Shown here: in pieces, positions 54,508-63,873 of the stretch
Position numbering within the stretch: position 1 is the first letter of the stretch
Layout: every line of letters starts with the position of its first letter
NCBI GenBank assembly: GCA_051208035.1
Contig: JBPJFZ010000006.1
Coordinates: 202,957 to 266,956 of the forward strand
DNA: 64,000 nt
From: JACKOB01 sp024234575
Lineage (GTDB): Bacteria > Pseudomonadota > Gammaproteobacteria > Pseudomonadales > Oleiphilaceae
Reading direction: 5' to 3'
Notes under the pieces: model-generated
The model's input: the letters and a program-made list of their open reading frames with translations, nothing else
What the model was told of the DNA's origin: nothing
Databases searched by the model: none
Position numbers and translations under genes: made by a program

Positions 54508-56547
54508 ATGTCAGCCAGCACTCGCAAAATACTTGTTACCAGCGCCCTTCCGTATGCTAATGGCCCGATTCATCTTGGTCATTTACTTGAATATATCCAA
54601 ACGGACATCTGGGTGAGGTTTCAGAAGTTGCGAGGGCATCAGTGCACTTATGTCTGCGCCGATGACGCCCATGGTACAGCCATCATGCTGCGTGCAGAAA
54701 AAGAAGGCATCACGTCAGAACAACTGATCGAGCGGGTCAATAGCGAACATCAACAAGACTTTTCTGACTTCCTGATCCGCTTTGACAACTATTACTCAAC
54801 ACACTCTGAAGAGAATCGTGAGCTGTCCGAGTACATTTATAATGAGTGTCTGAAAAACGGAAAAATTGCTCAACGAAGCGTCACGCAGGCGTTCGACCCC
54901 GAAAAAGAACTGTTTCTGGCAGACCGATTCATCAAGGGGACTTGTCCTAAATGCAAGACTGAAGATCAGTACGGCGATAACTGTGAAGCCTGCGGTGCCA
55001 CCTACAGCCCAGCGGAACTGATCAATCCCAAGTCAGCGATTTCGGGTGCCACACCGATCGAAAAGTCATCCACACATTTCTTTTTCAAGCTGCCAGAGTT
55101 TGAAGAGTTTTTAAAAACCTGGACCCGCAGCGGTACCTTACAGCCCCAGATTGCCAACAAACTGTCTGAGTGGCTCGATAGCGGCCTGCAAGAATGGGAC
55201 ATCAGCCGGGATGCCCCCTACTTTGGTTTCGAGATACCGAATGAGCCCGGCAAATATTTCTACGTCTGGCTGGATGCACCTATTGGCTACATGGCAAGTT
55301 TTAAGAACCTGTGTCTGCGCGACCCTGATCTAAATTTTGATGACTACTGGCATAAAGACTCAACCGCCGAACTGTATCATTTCATTGGCAAAGATATTAT
55401 CAACTTTCATGCCTTGTTCTGGCCTGCAATGCTTAGCTGTGCAGGATTCAGAACGCCGACCGCCGTAAACGCACATGGCTTCGTCACCGTTGATGGCACA
55501 AAAATGTCCAAGTCTCGTGGCACATTTATCATGGCCAGAACCTACCTTGAGCATCTTGATCCCGAATATCTGCGCTACTATTTTGCTGCGAAGCTGACGC
55601 GACACGTCGACGACCTTGACCTTAATCTGACAGATTTTGCACAAAAGGTTAACTCTGATGTGGTCGGTAAAGTGGTCAATATCGCCAGCCGCTGCGCCAA
55701 CTTCATCACGAAGAACTTCGACGGCAAGCTTTCCCCCACGACAGACGAAGAAGCGCTATTAAATCGGTTTATTGAGGCTGGCGACGAAATCGCCGACCTT
55801 TATGAAAATCGCGATTTTGGTAAAGCCATGCGCCTTATAATGGAACTGGCGGATACCGCTAACCAATATATCGCCGACAAAGCACCCTGGGTTGTGGCAA
55901 AACAAGAAGGCAAAGAGCAAGAGCTTTGGCTGATTTGTTCGAATGCCATCAATATGTTCAGACAGCTCGTAACATATCTTGCCCCCGTATTACCCGGCAT
56001 CGCCGAAAAAACAGAGGCTTTTTTAGGCATCCAGTTAACCTGGGACGCGCGCACGAAACTACTGCTTGGCAATTCAGTGAACCCGTTTACCCCAATGATG
56101 GGACGCGTTGACGTAAAGCAAATAGAAAAAATGGTCGCCGCTTCTGCATCACCCGATGCCAAGCCCGCAAAGCAGGAAAAGACGAGCAAAGTCACCAGCG
56201 AAAGCAATGAGCCCATCGCCAGCGAAATCGAGTTTGATGACTTTGCCAAGGTTGATTTACGTATAGCATTAATCAAAGACGCCCAGCATGTGGAAGGTGC
56301 AGATAAGTTATTGCAACTCACCCTGGATCTGGGCGGTGAAACGAGAAACGTTTTTGCAGGTATCAAGTCTGCTTATCAGCCAGAACAACTGATTGGCAAA
56401 CACACCGTGATGGTTGCCAACCTCAAACCCAGAAAGATGAAGTTTGGGATGTCGGAAGGCATGGTCCTGGCGGCAGGCCCCGGCGGTAAAGATATATGGA
56501 TTCTCGAGCCACATACTGGTGCCAAACCCGGCATGCGGGTTAAATAG
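54508..56547 (+). CDS. metG: Methionine--tRNA ligase
   Basis: 679 residues, including the C-terminal tRNA-binding domain. The class I motifs are HLGH in YANGPIHLGHLLEYIQ and KMSKSRG. A zinc-binding part has CPKC and CEAC (GTCPKCKTEDQYGDNCEACGA). A linker (about 545-575) precedes the C-terminal dimerising domain (FAKVDLRIALIKDAQHVEGADKLLQLTLDLGGETRNVFAGI). It charges both initiator and elongator tRNA-Met. It is followed by a strong terminator and the rsx operon. Confidence 0.98.
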   Translation: MSASTRKILVTSALPYANGPIHLGHLLEYIQTDIWVRFQKLRGHQCTYVCADDAHGTAIMLRAEKEGITSEQLIERVNSEHQQDFSDFLIRFDNYYSTHSEENRELSEYIYNECLKNGKIAQRSVTQAFDPEKELFLADRFIKGTCPKCKTEDQYGDNCEACGATYSPAELINPKSAISGATPIEKSSTHFFFKLPEFEEFLKTWTRSGTLQPQIANKLSEWLDSGLQEWDISRDAPYFGFEIPNEPGKYFYVWLDAPIGYMASFKNLCLRDPDLNFDDYWHKDSTAELYHFIGKDIINFHALFWPAMLSCAGFRTPTAVNAHGFVTVDGTKMSKSRGTFIMARTYLEHLDPEYLRYYFAAKLTRHVDDLDLNLTDFAQKVNSDVVGKVVNIASRCANFITKNFDGKLSPTTDEEALLNRFIEAGDEIADLYENRDFGKAMRLIMELADTANQYIADKAPWVVAKQEGKEQELWLICSNAINMFRQLVTYLAPVLPGIAEKTEAFLGIQLTWDARTKLLLGNSVNPFTPMMGRVDVKQIEKMVAASASPDAKPAKQEKTSKVTSESNEPIASEIEFDDFAKVDLRIALIKDAQHVEGADKLLQLTLDLGGETRNVFAGIKSAYQPEQLIGKHTVMVANLKPRKMKFGMSEGMVLAAGPGGKDIWILEPHTGAKPGMRVK

Positions 56548-56604
56548 CAGAGCAATTCAGGGCAAACCTGAAACTTGAATCATTCACTCAGGTTGATCAT
56601 AATT

Positions 56605-56646
56605 GCGCCGCTTTTAGCGAGACCTATTGCTTCAGCGGCGCTTTTT
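56605..56646 (+). terminator. Terminator after metG
   Basis: Stem GCGCCGCT/AGCGGCGC (56605-56612 and 56634-56641), 21-base loop, followed by five T (56642-56646). It lies 57 bp after the metG stop. Confidence 0.8.
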
Positions 56647-56710
56647 AGCAGCCAGAAATGGCCTGCATTGATACACGGGCACTGGCCACATACAGGACTG
56701 ACACAAGAAA

Positions 56711-57292
56711 ATGACCGATTACCTTCTCATCCTGGTAAGTACCATTCTGGTGAACAACTTCGTTCTCGTGCAGTTTCTGGGGCTTTGTCCATTCATGGGC
56801 GTTTCCAACAAGCTGGAAACAGCAATGGGCATGTCCCTGGCTACGACATTCGTTCTAACCTTGTCGTCGTTGTGCAGCTATCTGAGTTTCGAGTATTTAT
56901 TAAAGCCTTTAGGCATTGAATTTTTGCAAACCATCACCTTTATTCTGGTCATCGCCGTGGTGGTGCAGTTTACGGAAATGGTTGTTCGCAAAACCAGCCC
57001 GATGCTCTATCGCGTTCTAGGGATATTTCTGCCATTAATTACGACGAATTGCGCGGTACTTGGCGTTGCTTTGCTTAACATCAAAAAGCAAAACGGCTTC
57101 GTTGAATCGATCATGTACGGGTTTGGTGCCGCAGTGGGTTTTTCGCTGGTACTGGTGCTTTTTTCAGCGATGCGCGAAAGAATTGCCGTCGCAGATGTAC
57201 CGATACATTTCAAAGGATCTGCCATTGGAATGGTGACTGCGGGCCTCATGTCACTGGCCTTCCTCGGTTTTTCCGGCCTTGTTGATATTTAG
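56711..57292 (+). CDS. rsxA: Rnf/Rsx electron transport complex subunit A
   Basis: 193 residues with six membrane helices. RsxA is an integral subunit of the ion-coupled ferredoxin:NAD oxidoreductase (Rnf) that in E. coli also keeps SoxR reduced. Typical sequence: DYLLILVSTILVNNFVLVQFLGLCPFMGVSNKLETAMGM, with an invariant Cys in LGLCPF, and TTNCAVLGVALLNIKKQNGFVESIMYGFGAAVGFSLVLVLFSAMRER. First gene of rsxABCDGE-nth. Confidence 0.97.
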   Translation: MTDYLLILVSTILVNNFVLVQFLGLCPFMGVSNKLETAMGMSLATTFVLTLSSLCSYLSFEYLLKPLGIEFLQTITFILVIAVVVQFTEMVVRKTSPMLYRVLGIFLPLITTNCAVLGVALLNIKKQNGFVESIMYGFGAAVGFSLVLVLFSAMRERIAVADVPIHFKGSAIGMVTAGLMSLAFLGFSGLVDI

Positions 57293-57330
57293 TGAAACCT
57301 TTTGATATCTAGCGAAAAGAGTATGACCGA

Positions 57331-57930
57331 ATGAGTTTAGTAGTCTCGTCAATTCTGGCGCTTCTTGGTTTATGTCTGGCCTTTGGCGCCCTCCTGGGCT
57401 TTGCCTCCATTCGATTTAAAGTCGAAGGCAACCCAATTGTCGACGAAATTGACAGCCTGCTGCCCCAGACACAATGTGGACAGTGCGGATTTCCAGGTTG
57501 CAGACCCTACGCAGAAGCCATCGCCGGGGGAGAGGCTATTAATAAATGCCCTCCTGGTGGAGAAAACACCATTGAAGCGTTAGCCGACCTGCTGGATGTT
57601 GAGGTGATTCCCCTCGACGATGAACATGGCGTCGTCAGCGAGAAGAAAGTGGCTGTTATTCGGGAAGAAGAGTGCATTGGCTGTACAAAATGTATTCAAG
57701 CCTGTCCCGTCGATGCCATTCTTGGTGCCGCAAAACAAATGCACACCGTTATTGCCTCGGAATGCACGGGCTGTGACCTTTGCGTCGAACCTTGCCCCGT
57801 AGACTGCATCGACATGGTACCGGTTGCACAGGACATCAGAACCTGGACCTGGCAGCCCCCGCAACAATCCTTCTCGCAACCGGCAATCATTGCTACCGAT
57901 CGTCAAATTCCTGAAGGGGTAAATAGTTAA
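57331..57930 (+). CDS. rsxB: Rnf/Rsx complex ferredoxin-like subunit B
   Basis: 199 residues. An N-terminal membrane helix (about 5-27) is followed by an Fe-S domain with TQCGQCGFPGCRPYAEAI and a third Cys in NKCPPGG. Two ferredoxin clusters follow in CIGCTKCIQACPVDAILG and CTGCDLCVEPCPVDCIDM. It passes electrons to the membrane part of the complex. Its stop overlaps the start of rsxC. Confidence 0.97.
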   Translation: MSLVVSSILALLGLCLAFGALLGFASIRFKVEGNPIVDEIDSLLPQTQCGQCGFPGCRPYAEAIAGGEAINKCPPGGENTIEALADLLDVEVIPLDDEHGVVSEKKVAVIREEECIGCTKCIQACPVDAILGAAKQMHTVIASECTGCDLCVEPCPVDCIDMVPVAQDIRTWTWQPPQQSFSQPAIIATDRQIPEGVNS

Positions 57931-60086
57931 TGCGCAAGATTTGGGATTTTCACGGTGGCATTCATCCTGAAACAAACAAAGAACAATCCACTCAGCGTGG
58001 GATTGAAAAGCTGCCCTTGCCGGAAGAGTTAATCATTCCGCTGCAGCAGCATATAGGCGCTCCAGCAAAAACCCTTGTTAGCGTTGGCGACCACGTAAAG
58101 AAAGGACAAAAGCTGGCAGAACCTCAGGGGGTGATAAGTGCTGCAGTTCATGCTCCAACCTCTGGTACGATTACCAGCATTGAATCGCGCCCCGTGGCTC
58201 ATCCTTCCGCGATGCGGGATACCTGCGTCATATTAAAGCCTGATGGCCAGGACACCTGGCTGCAAGCACCATTAAACAGAGATCATTCGTCCCTCACGGT
58301 CAGTGAAATACTCACCATAGTCAGAGATGCCGGTATCGCAGGCATGGGTGGTGCGGGCTTCCCAACAGAAGTTAAACTGCACCCGCCGCGTCAGGACAAA
58401 GTTAAGACGCTTATCCTGAATGCCGCCGAGTGTGAGCCATATATCACGGCCGATGACATGCTAATGCGAGAGCGTCCCCTGGAAGTGATCAAAGGCCTGG
58501 AAATCATGGCGCGAATTCTTGCCCCCGATCATTGTATTATTGGCATTGAAGACAACAAGCCAGAAGCAATCGATGCACTGCGAAAAGCCGCAGCCAAGAC
58601 ATTGATTGAAGTCGTAGTTATCCCAACCAAATACCCATCCGGCGGCGAAAAACAGCTTATCAAAATACTCACGGGCTGCGAAATCCCTTCAGGAAGGATC
58701 CCCGCCGACATAGGCATTATGTGCCAGAATGTGGCCACCGCTGCCGCCGTATACAAAGCAGTGACTTATGGCGAACCGCTAATTTCACGCGTGACCACCG
58801 CTACCGGCGAAGCGATTTCTACTCCCGGCAACTATGAAGTTCTTATTGGCACGCCTGTCTCTACGCTGCTGCAACACGCAGGCCTGCAGGCTGACAAAGT
58901 GAATCGCCTTATTATGGGTGGCCCGATGATGGGATTTACGCTAGAAAACGGTGATTGCCCTATTGTTAAAACAAGCAACTGCATTATTGCTGCAACTCAC
59001 GAAGAGATGCCACTTCCGCCACCTGCTCAAGCATGTATACGCTGCGGCTTCTGTGTAGAAGCCTGCCCGATGGAGCTGCTTCCCCAACAACTGTTCTGGT
59101 TTGCTCAATCAGGCAATTGGGAACAGGCTGAAAACCACAACCTGGCAGACTGCATAGAGTGTGGTGCCTGCTCCTATGTGTGCCCCAGCGCCATTCCTTT
59201 GGTGCAACATTATCGCTACGCCAAGGGTGAAATCCGCAAACAGAAACAAGATCAGCTAAAGTCTGACAAAGCGCGTGAACGCTTTGAATTTAGAGTATTA
59301 AGGCAAGAAAGAGAGAAAGAAGAAAAAGAAGCCAACCGAAAAGCCCGGGCAGAAGCCGCAGCGAAAGCCCAGGCAGAGAAAAAAGCCAAAGAACTGCAAC
59401 AAGGATCAACACCCGCTGATAGTAAAGCCGCAGCCGTTGCTGCCGCTATTGCCCGTGCCGCCGAGAAAAAAGCTCTGACCGGCAATGCGGCGGCATCCAC
59501 GCCAGCGGTATCCCAGAGCACCGAGGTCGAAACAGCAGCAAAAGTTGATCCCATGGTGGAGCTCTCTGAACAGGAGAGCAGCCTTGAGAAGATGAAACAA
59601 AAACTGGTCAAGCTTCAGGCAACACTGAATGGCATGGACCCAGCAAACGAAGACGCTATCGCTAAAACACAACGGGCGATTGAAAAAAATCAGGTCCGCG
59701 TAGTCGAAGCAGAGAAGGCAGTTGATGCGTTAAAGAAAACTATTGCCTCGAAAACCAACGCTAAACCTGAAACTGCCATCACTGAAACGCTAGCAACGGA
59801 TACAGCAGTGACCGCCGATGCGGCATATGCCAGCCAGGAATCTGTCAACGAGCAAATCGCACACTTGCAAGACCAGTATGATAAGGCAAAAAGCAAATGC
59901 GAAAAAATGCAGCAAACGCTAGCCGATGCAAAAAGTAGTGGCGGCGACACTGACAAGCTCGAGCGAGCCTTGCAAAAAAATGTGCAGCGAATGCAGCAAG
60001 CCAAAGAAAGTCTTGATCAGTTGAGGGCATCACCTACCGCAACAACCAATACCGTACTGACAAACCATGAGGAAAAGTCTCTGTGA
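57930..60086 (+). CDS. rsxC: Rnf/Rsx complex subunit C
   Basis: 718 residues. It binds NAD(H)/FMN and two 4Fe-4S clusters and is the peripheral entry point of the Rnf complex. The core (1-450) has MGGAGFPTEVKLHPP, EPYITADDMLMRERPLEVIKG, GGPMMGF and two cluster motifs, CIRCGFCVEACPMELLPQQ and CIECGACSYVCPSAIPL. The last 270 residues are a charged, Ala/Lys/Glu-rich coiled-coil extension, common in gammaproteobacterial RsxC and variable in length. It overlaps rsxB by one base and rsxD by four. Confidence 0.96.
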   Translation: MRKIWDFHGGIHPETNKEQSTQRGIEKLPLPEELIIPLQQHIGAPAKTLVSVGDHVKKGQKLAEPQGVISAAVHAPTSGTITSIESRPVAHPSAMRDTCVILKPDGQDTWLQAPLNRDHSSLTVSEILTIVRDAGIAGMGGAGFPTEVKLHPPRQDKVKTLILNAAECEPYITADDMLMRERPLEVIKGLEIMARILAPDHCIIGIEDNKPEAIDALRKAAAKTLIEVVVIPTKYPSGGEKQLIKILTGCEIPSGRIPADIGIMCQNVATAAAVYKAVTYGEPLISRVTTATGEAISTPGNYEVLIGTPVSTLLQHAGLQADKVNRLIMGGPMMGFTLENGDCPIVKTSNCIIAATHEEMPLPPPAQACIRCGFCVEACPMELLPQQLFWFAQSGNWEQAENHNLADCIECGACSYVCPSAIPLVQHYRYAKGEIRKQKQDQLKSDKARERFEFRVLRQEREKEEKEANRKARAEAAAKAQAEKKAKELQQGSTPADSKAAAVAAAIARAAEKKALTGNAAASTPAVSQSTEVETAAKVDPMVELSEQESSLEKMKQKLVKLQATLNGMDPANEDAIAKTQRAIEKNQVRVVEAEKAVDALKKTIASKTNAKPETAITETLATDTAVTADAAYASQESVNEQIAHLQDQYDKAKSKCEKMQQTLADAKSSGGDTDKLERALQKNVQRMQQAKESLDQLRASPTATTNTVLTNHEEKSL

Positions 60087-61126
60087 GTTTTCTACGCATT
60101 AGCTCGCCCCACGCGCGAGGAAAAAACTCGACCAAGTCAGTCATGCAGCAAGTTGCACTTGCCACTATGCCCGGTTTTCTTGCCCTTTTTTACTTTTTTG
60201 GCTGGGGAGTCTTCATCAATATAATTTGGTGCGTACTGCTTGCTGTAACCGCCGAGGCAGCTGTTCTGCTCCTTAGAAAGCGGCCGCTTTCATTCTATTT
60301 AAGTGATTACTCGGCCGTTGTCACCGGAATTCTGTTAGGCCTGGCACTTCCCCCTTTCGCGCCCTGGTGGGTCAGTGCCATTGCAACTCTCTTCGCCATC
60401 ATTGTTGCTAAACAACTCTATGGCGGTATGGGAATGAACCCCTTTAATCCCGCAATGGTTGGTTACGCCCTGGTACTGATTTCTTTTCCCGTGGCAATGA
60501 CAACTAACTGGTCAAACCCGGTTAACCCAACAGGCACCGCCGACTTTCTGACCCATTTACAATGGATATTTGGCTTCAGTAGCAACGCTATTGACGTTTT
60601 TACGGCGGCAACACCACTGGATATCTACAAGCACGAAATTGCCGCGTCCACAGAGGCAGTTGTTCGTCAGTCACCTGCATTTGGCAGCTTTATCTCTTAT
60701 GGCTGGGAGTGGGTAAACATCGGATTTTTACTGGGCGGGCTCTACCTCGTTCTACGAAAAATCATCTCCTGGCATACCCCCGTCGCACTACTGGCGAGCC
60801 TAAGTATTCTTTCTTTAGCCCTAGGCTGGGACGCAGATCAGGTAACACCACTAAGTATTCACTTGCTAAGTGGTGGCACGATGCTGGGTGCGTTTTTTAT
60901 TGCCACAGACCCAGTGACCGGCCCATCCAGCCCAAGAGGCAAATTAATATTTGGCGCAGGGATAGGCGCGCTAATTTACATAATCAGAACGTACGGCAAC
61001 TACCCGGATGCTGTCGCTTTCGCTGTGCTGCTGATGAATTTCGCTGCCCCCTTCATTGATTACTATACGCAACCGCGCACTTATGGACATACAAGGTCTA
61101 AACGTGGCTTCGGAGGTAATAAATAA
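60083..61126 (+). CDS. rsxD: Rnf/Rsx complex subunit D
   Basis: 347 residues from a GTG that overlaps rsxC by four bases. A membrane subunit with about ten helices. A covalent FMN is attached to Thr, here Thr177 in FTAATPLDIY. Other typical stretches: GGMGMNPFNPAMVGYALVLISFP and HLLSGGTMLGAFFIATDPVTGPSSPRGKLIFG. RsxD and RsxG form the flavin relay to the ion-translocating core. The RsxG gene starts at the stop codon. Confidence 0.97.
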   Translation: MSFLRISSPHARGKNSTKSVMQQVALATMPGFLALFYFFGWGVFINIIWCVLLAVTAEAAVLLLRKRPLSFYLSDYSAVVTGILLGLALPPFAPWWVSAIATLFAIIVAKQLYGGMGMNPFNPAMVGYALVLISFPVAMTTNWSNPVNPTGTADFLTHLQWIFGFSSNAIDVFTAATPLDIYKHEIAASTEAVVRQSPAFGSFISYGWEWVNIGFLLGGLYLVLRKIISWHTPVALLASLSILSLALGWDADQVTPLSIHLLSGGTMLGAFFIATDPVTGPSSPRGKLIFGAGIGALIYIIRTYGNYPDAVAFAVLLMNFAAPFIDYYTQPRTYGHTRSKRGFGGNK

Positions 61127-61797
61127 TGAAAGCATTACAGGCACAAATTCTTAAAGGTTCAATTGGTCTAAGCATATTCGCAGTAGTGACAGCTGGCCTG
61201 ATCGCCGTCACCCAACTTAGTACCGCCGATAAAATCAGCGCGGAAATAAAAAAAGCACAGTCAAAGGCATTACTACAGATCATTCCACCCAACGAGCATG
61301 ACAATGAACTTATTGAAGATGTGATCGCGCTCCCCCCCACCAGTCTTTTAGGGAATGCTGGCACAGACAATTATGCGCATGTATCAAGATTAAAAGGCAA
61401 TGTGACGGCGTTTATCCTGCCCGTTACCGCACCAGATGGTTACTCTGGCGCGATAAAGATGATTGTGGGTATCGACACCGATGGAAACATTAAAGGCCTG
61501 CGGGTATTAAGCCACAAAGAAACGCCAGGGTTAGGCGATAAAGTAGATATAAAGAAATCACCCTGGGTCACTTCGTTCAACGGTAAATCTTTAAACTCAC
61601 CCAAGCCTGATCAGTGGAAAGTGGTAAAAGACGGCGGCGAGTTCGATCAGTTTACCGGCGCCACCATTACCCCCAGAGCAGTAGTAAACGCCACTCGCCG
61701 AGCTCTTACCTATTTTGATGAGAATAAAGCGACGATTATTAATATAGCATCCCAAAATTCTTCTACTGATAACAGTCAGCCCGGAGCAAAAAACTGA
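61126..61797 (+). CDS. rsxG: Rnf/Rsx complex subunit G
   Basis: 223 residues. A single N-terminal membrane helix (about 10-30) is followed by a periplasmic FMN-binding domain. The flavin threonine is in FDQFTGATITPRAVVNATRRAL. GVDTDGNIKGLRVLSHKETPGLGDK is family-typical. It overlaps rsxD and rsxE by one base each. Confidence 0.97.
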   Translation: MKALQAQILKGSIGLSIFAVVTAGLIAVTQLSTADKISAEIKKAQSKALLQIIPPNEHDNELIEDVIALPPTSLLGNAGTDNYAHVSRLKGNVTAFILPVTAPDGYSGAIKMIVGIDTDGNIKGLRVLSHKETPGLGDKVDIKKSPWVTSFNGKSLNSPKPDQWKVVKDGGEFDQFTGATITPRAVVNATRRALTYFDENKATIINIASQNSSTDNSQPGAKN

Positions 61798-62570
61798 TGG
61801 CAGAAACCATTTCAACCGCGGCAGAAACTGAAGACAAAAGCCAGACCAATACTGATACTTCCGGCAAGCGTCCGGATTACCGCGACATCACATATAACGG
61901 CCTTTGGAAGAACAACCCAGCCCTTGTGCAGCTGCTGGGGCTTTGTCCACTTCTGGCAGTAACCGCGAGTGTCGTTAATGCAATGGGCTTAGGTTTGGCA
62001 ACCACCATCGTACTCACTGGCTCTAATCTATCCGTATCAATGATTCGTAATTATGTCCCCGAATCCGTACGCCTGCCCGCGTTCGTCATGATCATCGCGT
62101 CACTGGTCACCTGCGCAGAACTCCTGATGCAGGCATACACTTATGAGCTTTACGAAATTCTCGGCATCTTTATACCCTTGATCGTGACCAACTGCGCCAT
62201 TCTCGGTCGAGCAGATGCCTTTGCATCTAAAAATGGTCTGCTGCCTTCCGCTCTCGATGGCTTTATGATGGGATTGGGCTTTTCCATTGTATTAATTCTG
62301 CTTGGCGCTATCAGGGAATTGGTTGGTCAGGGCACGCTTTTCAGTGGAATGGATCTGTTGTTTGGCGAAACCGCTAAGACCTGGCAAATAAGACTTTGGT
62401 CAAACAACGAAGATTTCCTCTTTATGGTGCTTCCACCTGGAGCCTTCTTTGGCATGGGATTACTAATCGCCCTGAAAAACATTATCGATAAGCAACTAGC
62501 CAGCCGAAAACAAAAAAGAATAAGCGAGCCCAAGAAGGCTGGCGCGAAAAGAGTGAGAGTGACAGGCTGA
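61797..62570 (+). CDS. rsxE: Rnf/Rsx complex subunit E
   Basis: 257 residues with about six membrane helices. It is the partner of RsxA; the two share the fold and a conserved Cys (LLGLCPLLAV). The family region TTIVLTGSNLSVSMIRNYVPESVRLPAFVMIIASLVTCAELLMQAY is clear. The N-terminus is longer than E. coli RsxE by about 25 polar residues. Last rsx gene; nth follows after 51 bp. Confidence 0.97.
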   Translation: MAETISTAAETEDKSQTNTDTSGKRPDYRDITYNGLWKNNPALVQLLGLCPLLAVTASVVNAMGLGLATTIVLTGSNLSVSMIRNYVPESVRLPAFVMIIASLVTCAELLMQAYTYELYEILGIFIPLIVTNCAILGRADAFASKNGLLPSALDGFMMGLGFSIVLILLGAIRELVGQGTLFSGMDLLFGETAKTWQIRLWSNNEDFLFMVLPPGAFFGMGLLIALKNIIDKQLASRKQKRISEPKKAGAKRVRVTG

Positions 62571-62621
62571 CCGCAGAGTGTAAAGTACAGAAATGGTTGA
62601 GCTAGTGAAGACGCTTTCATT

Positions 62622-63260
62622 ATGAATAAAACTAAAAGAACCGAGATTTTTGAACGATTCAGGCGTCAGAACCCTGAGCCAAAGACAGAACTGAACTACA
62701 CCACCCCGTTTGAGTTACTGGTGGCAGTGATTCTTAGCGCCCAGGCAACCGATAAAAGTGTGAATAAAGCGACAGACAAGCTCTACCGTATCGCCAATAC
62801 ACCCGAACAAATTTACGCGCTTGGCGTCGATGGTCTGAAGGAGTACATAAAGACTATTGGCTTATTCAATAGTAAGGCAGTGAACGTTATCAAAACCTGC
62901 CACATGCTCATCACAGAACACCAGTCTAAAGTACCCGAGTCGAGAGATGCACTGGAAAAACTTCCCGGCGTTGGCAGAAAAACCGCCAATGTCGTGCTGA
63001 ATACAGCCTTTCGACAACCAGCAATGGCAGTAGATACACATATATTTCGCGTATCCAACCGGACAGGTATTGCTCCCGGTAAAAACGTTCTTGAAGTTGA
63101 AAACCGCTTAATGCGTCTGATTCCTGGCGAGTTCATTATGGATGCCCATCACTGGTTAATTCTGCATGGCCGATATACATGTGTTGCGCGCAGGCCAAAA
63201 TGTGGGGCCTGTATTATTGAAGATTTATGTGAATTCAAGAAAAAGACATCAGACGACTAA
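62622..63260 (+). CDS. nth: Endonuclease III
   Basis: 212 residues. A base-excision-repair glycosylase/AP lyase that removes oxidised pyrimidines. The helix-hairpin-helix contains LEKLPGVGRKTANVVLNTAF with the catalytic Lys, then the catalytic Asp in AVDTHIFRVSNR. The C-terminal 4Fe-4S cluster is Cx6Cx2Cx5C in CVARRPKCGACIIEDLC. The rsx-nth link is conserved. Confidence 0.98.
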   Translation: MNKTKRTEIFERFRRQNPEPKTELNYTTPFELLVAVILSAQATDKSVNKATDKLYRIANTPEQIYALGVDGLKEYIKTIGLFNSKAVNVIKTCHMLITEHQSKVPESRDALEKLPGVGRKTANVVLNTAFRQPAMAVDTHIFRVSNRTGIAPGKNVLEVENRLMRLIPGEFIMDAHHWLILHGRYTCVARRPKCGACIIEDLCEFKKKTSDD

Positions 63261-63305
63261 AACGTAACAATTTATTCACTAATTATTAATCACCCATTGA
63301 ACCTC

Positions 63306-63321
63306 TAGAGCATATGCTCTA
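63306..63321. promoter_or_regulatory. 16-bp palindrome in a promoter spacer
   Basis: TAGAGCATATGCTCTA is a perfect palindrome. It lies between TTGAAC (63297-63302) and TATAAT (63323-63328), which are separated by a long 20-bp spacer. Long spacers with a central palindrome are typical of MerR-family operators, but no MerR gene is nearby, so this is only a resemblance. It may control the 63488 gene. Confidence 0.45.
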
Positions 63322-63487
63322 ATATAATTTCCGCTTACTTGTTATCGATCAACAGTAACGATGCTCAGAAGCGGTAAGGTTCTGCTTATCTTACGCGAGA
63401 AACCTGGTTTTACTTGCTTCGACAATGTGCCCAATGCCAAGGACAGGCCATGGGCACTCACTAATCTACTACTCTGGAGGGGCCTAT

Positions 63488-63754
63488 ATGAGCTTCCCTG
63501 TCTATAGAATCAACGACAAAATTCACCATGGCATTGAAAAAGCAATTTTAAATATTGAAAGCTTTCACTTGCGAATGATGTCAAAACCTTATGACTTTAT
63601 TGAAAAGGCAGCGCCGTTGCGGCCAATCATTCAGTCTATACGTCAAGTTACCGAAGCTATCATAGGTAAGTCTTACAGAGGGGTGCGTGACCTTAATGAG
63701 ATGAGTCACCAGGTAAGCGAGAATTACCTTAGCTTTACAGGCTGGAAACACTAG
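63488..63754 (+). CDS. Small hypothetical protein (88 aa)
   Basis: ATG at 63488 with a strong GGAGGGG site 7 bases upstream; the frame extends further upstream without such a signal. The protein is soluble, with mixed charge (FPVYRINDKIHHGIEKAILNIESFHLRMMSKPYDFIEKAAPLRPIIQSIRQVTEAIIGKSYRG). No family is recognised. It may be controlled by the promoter/palindrome 165 bp upstream. A short terminator follows. The Met/His-rich centre could bind a metal, but that is speculation. Confidence 0.6.
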   Translation: MSFPVYRINDKIHHGIEKAILNIESFHLRMMSKPYDFIEKAAPLRPIIQSIRQVTEAIIGKSYRGVRDLNEMSHQVSENYLSFTGWKH

Positions 63755-63775
63755 CTACCTGTTCAGGGCCATTTG

Positions 63776-63793
63776 AAAAGCCTAACGGCTTTT
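63776..63793 (+). terminator. Small terminator after the 88-aa gene
   Basis: Stem AAAAGCC/GGCTTTT with a 4-base loop, 22 bp past the stop. The T run is four bases, so it is weak. Confidence 0.5.
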
Positions 63794-63873
63794 GGTGCTT
63801 CAATAGAAGCAATAAATAGTGATCATTAGCACTATCTTTGACTCTGGTAAAAAAATATTTGGTAAAAAAAAAC

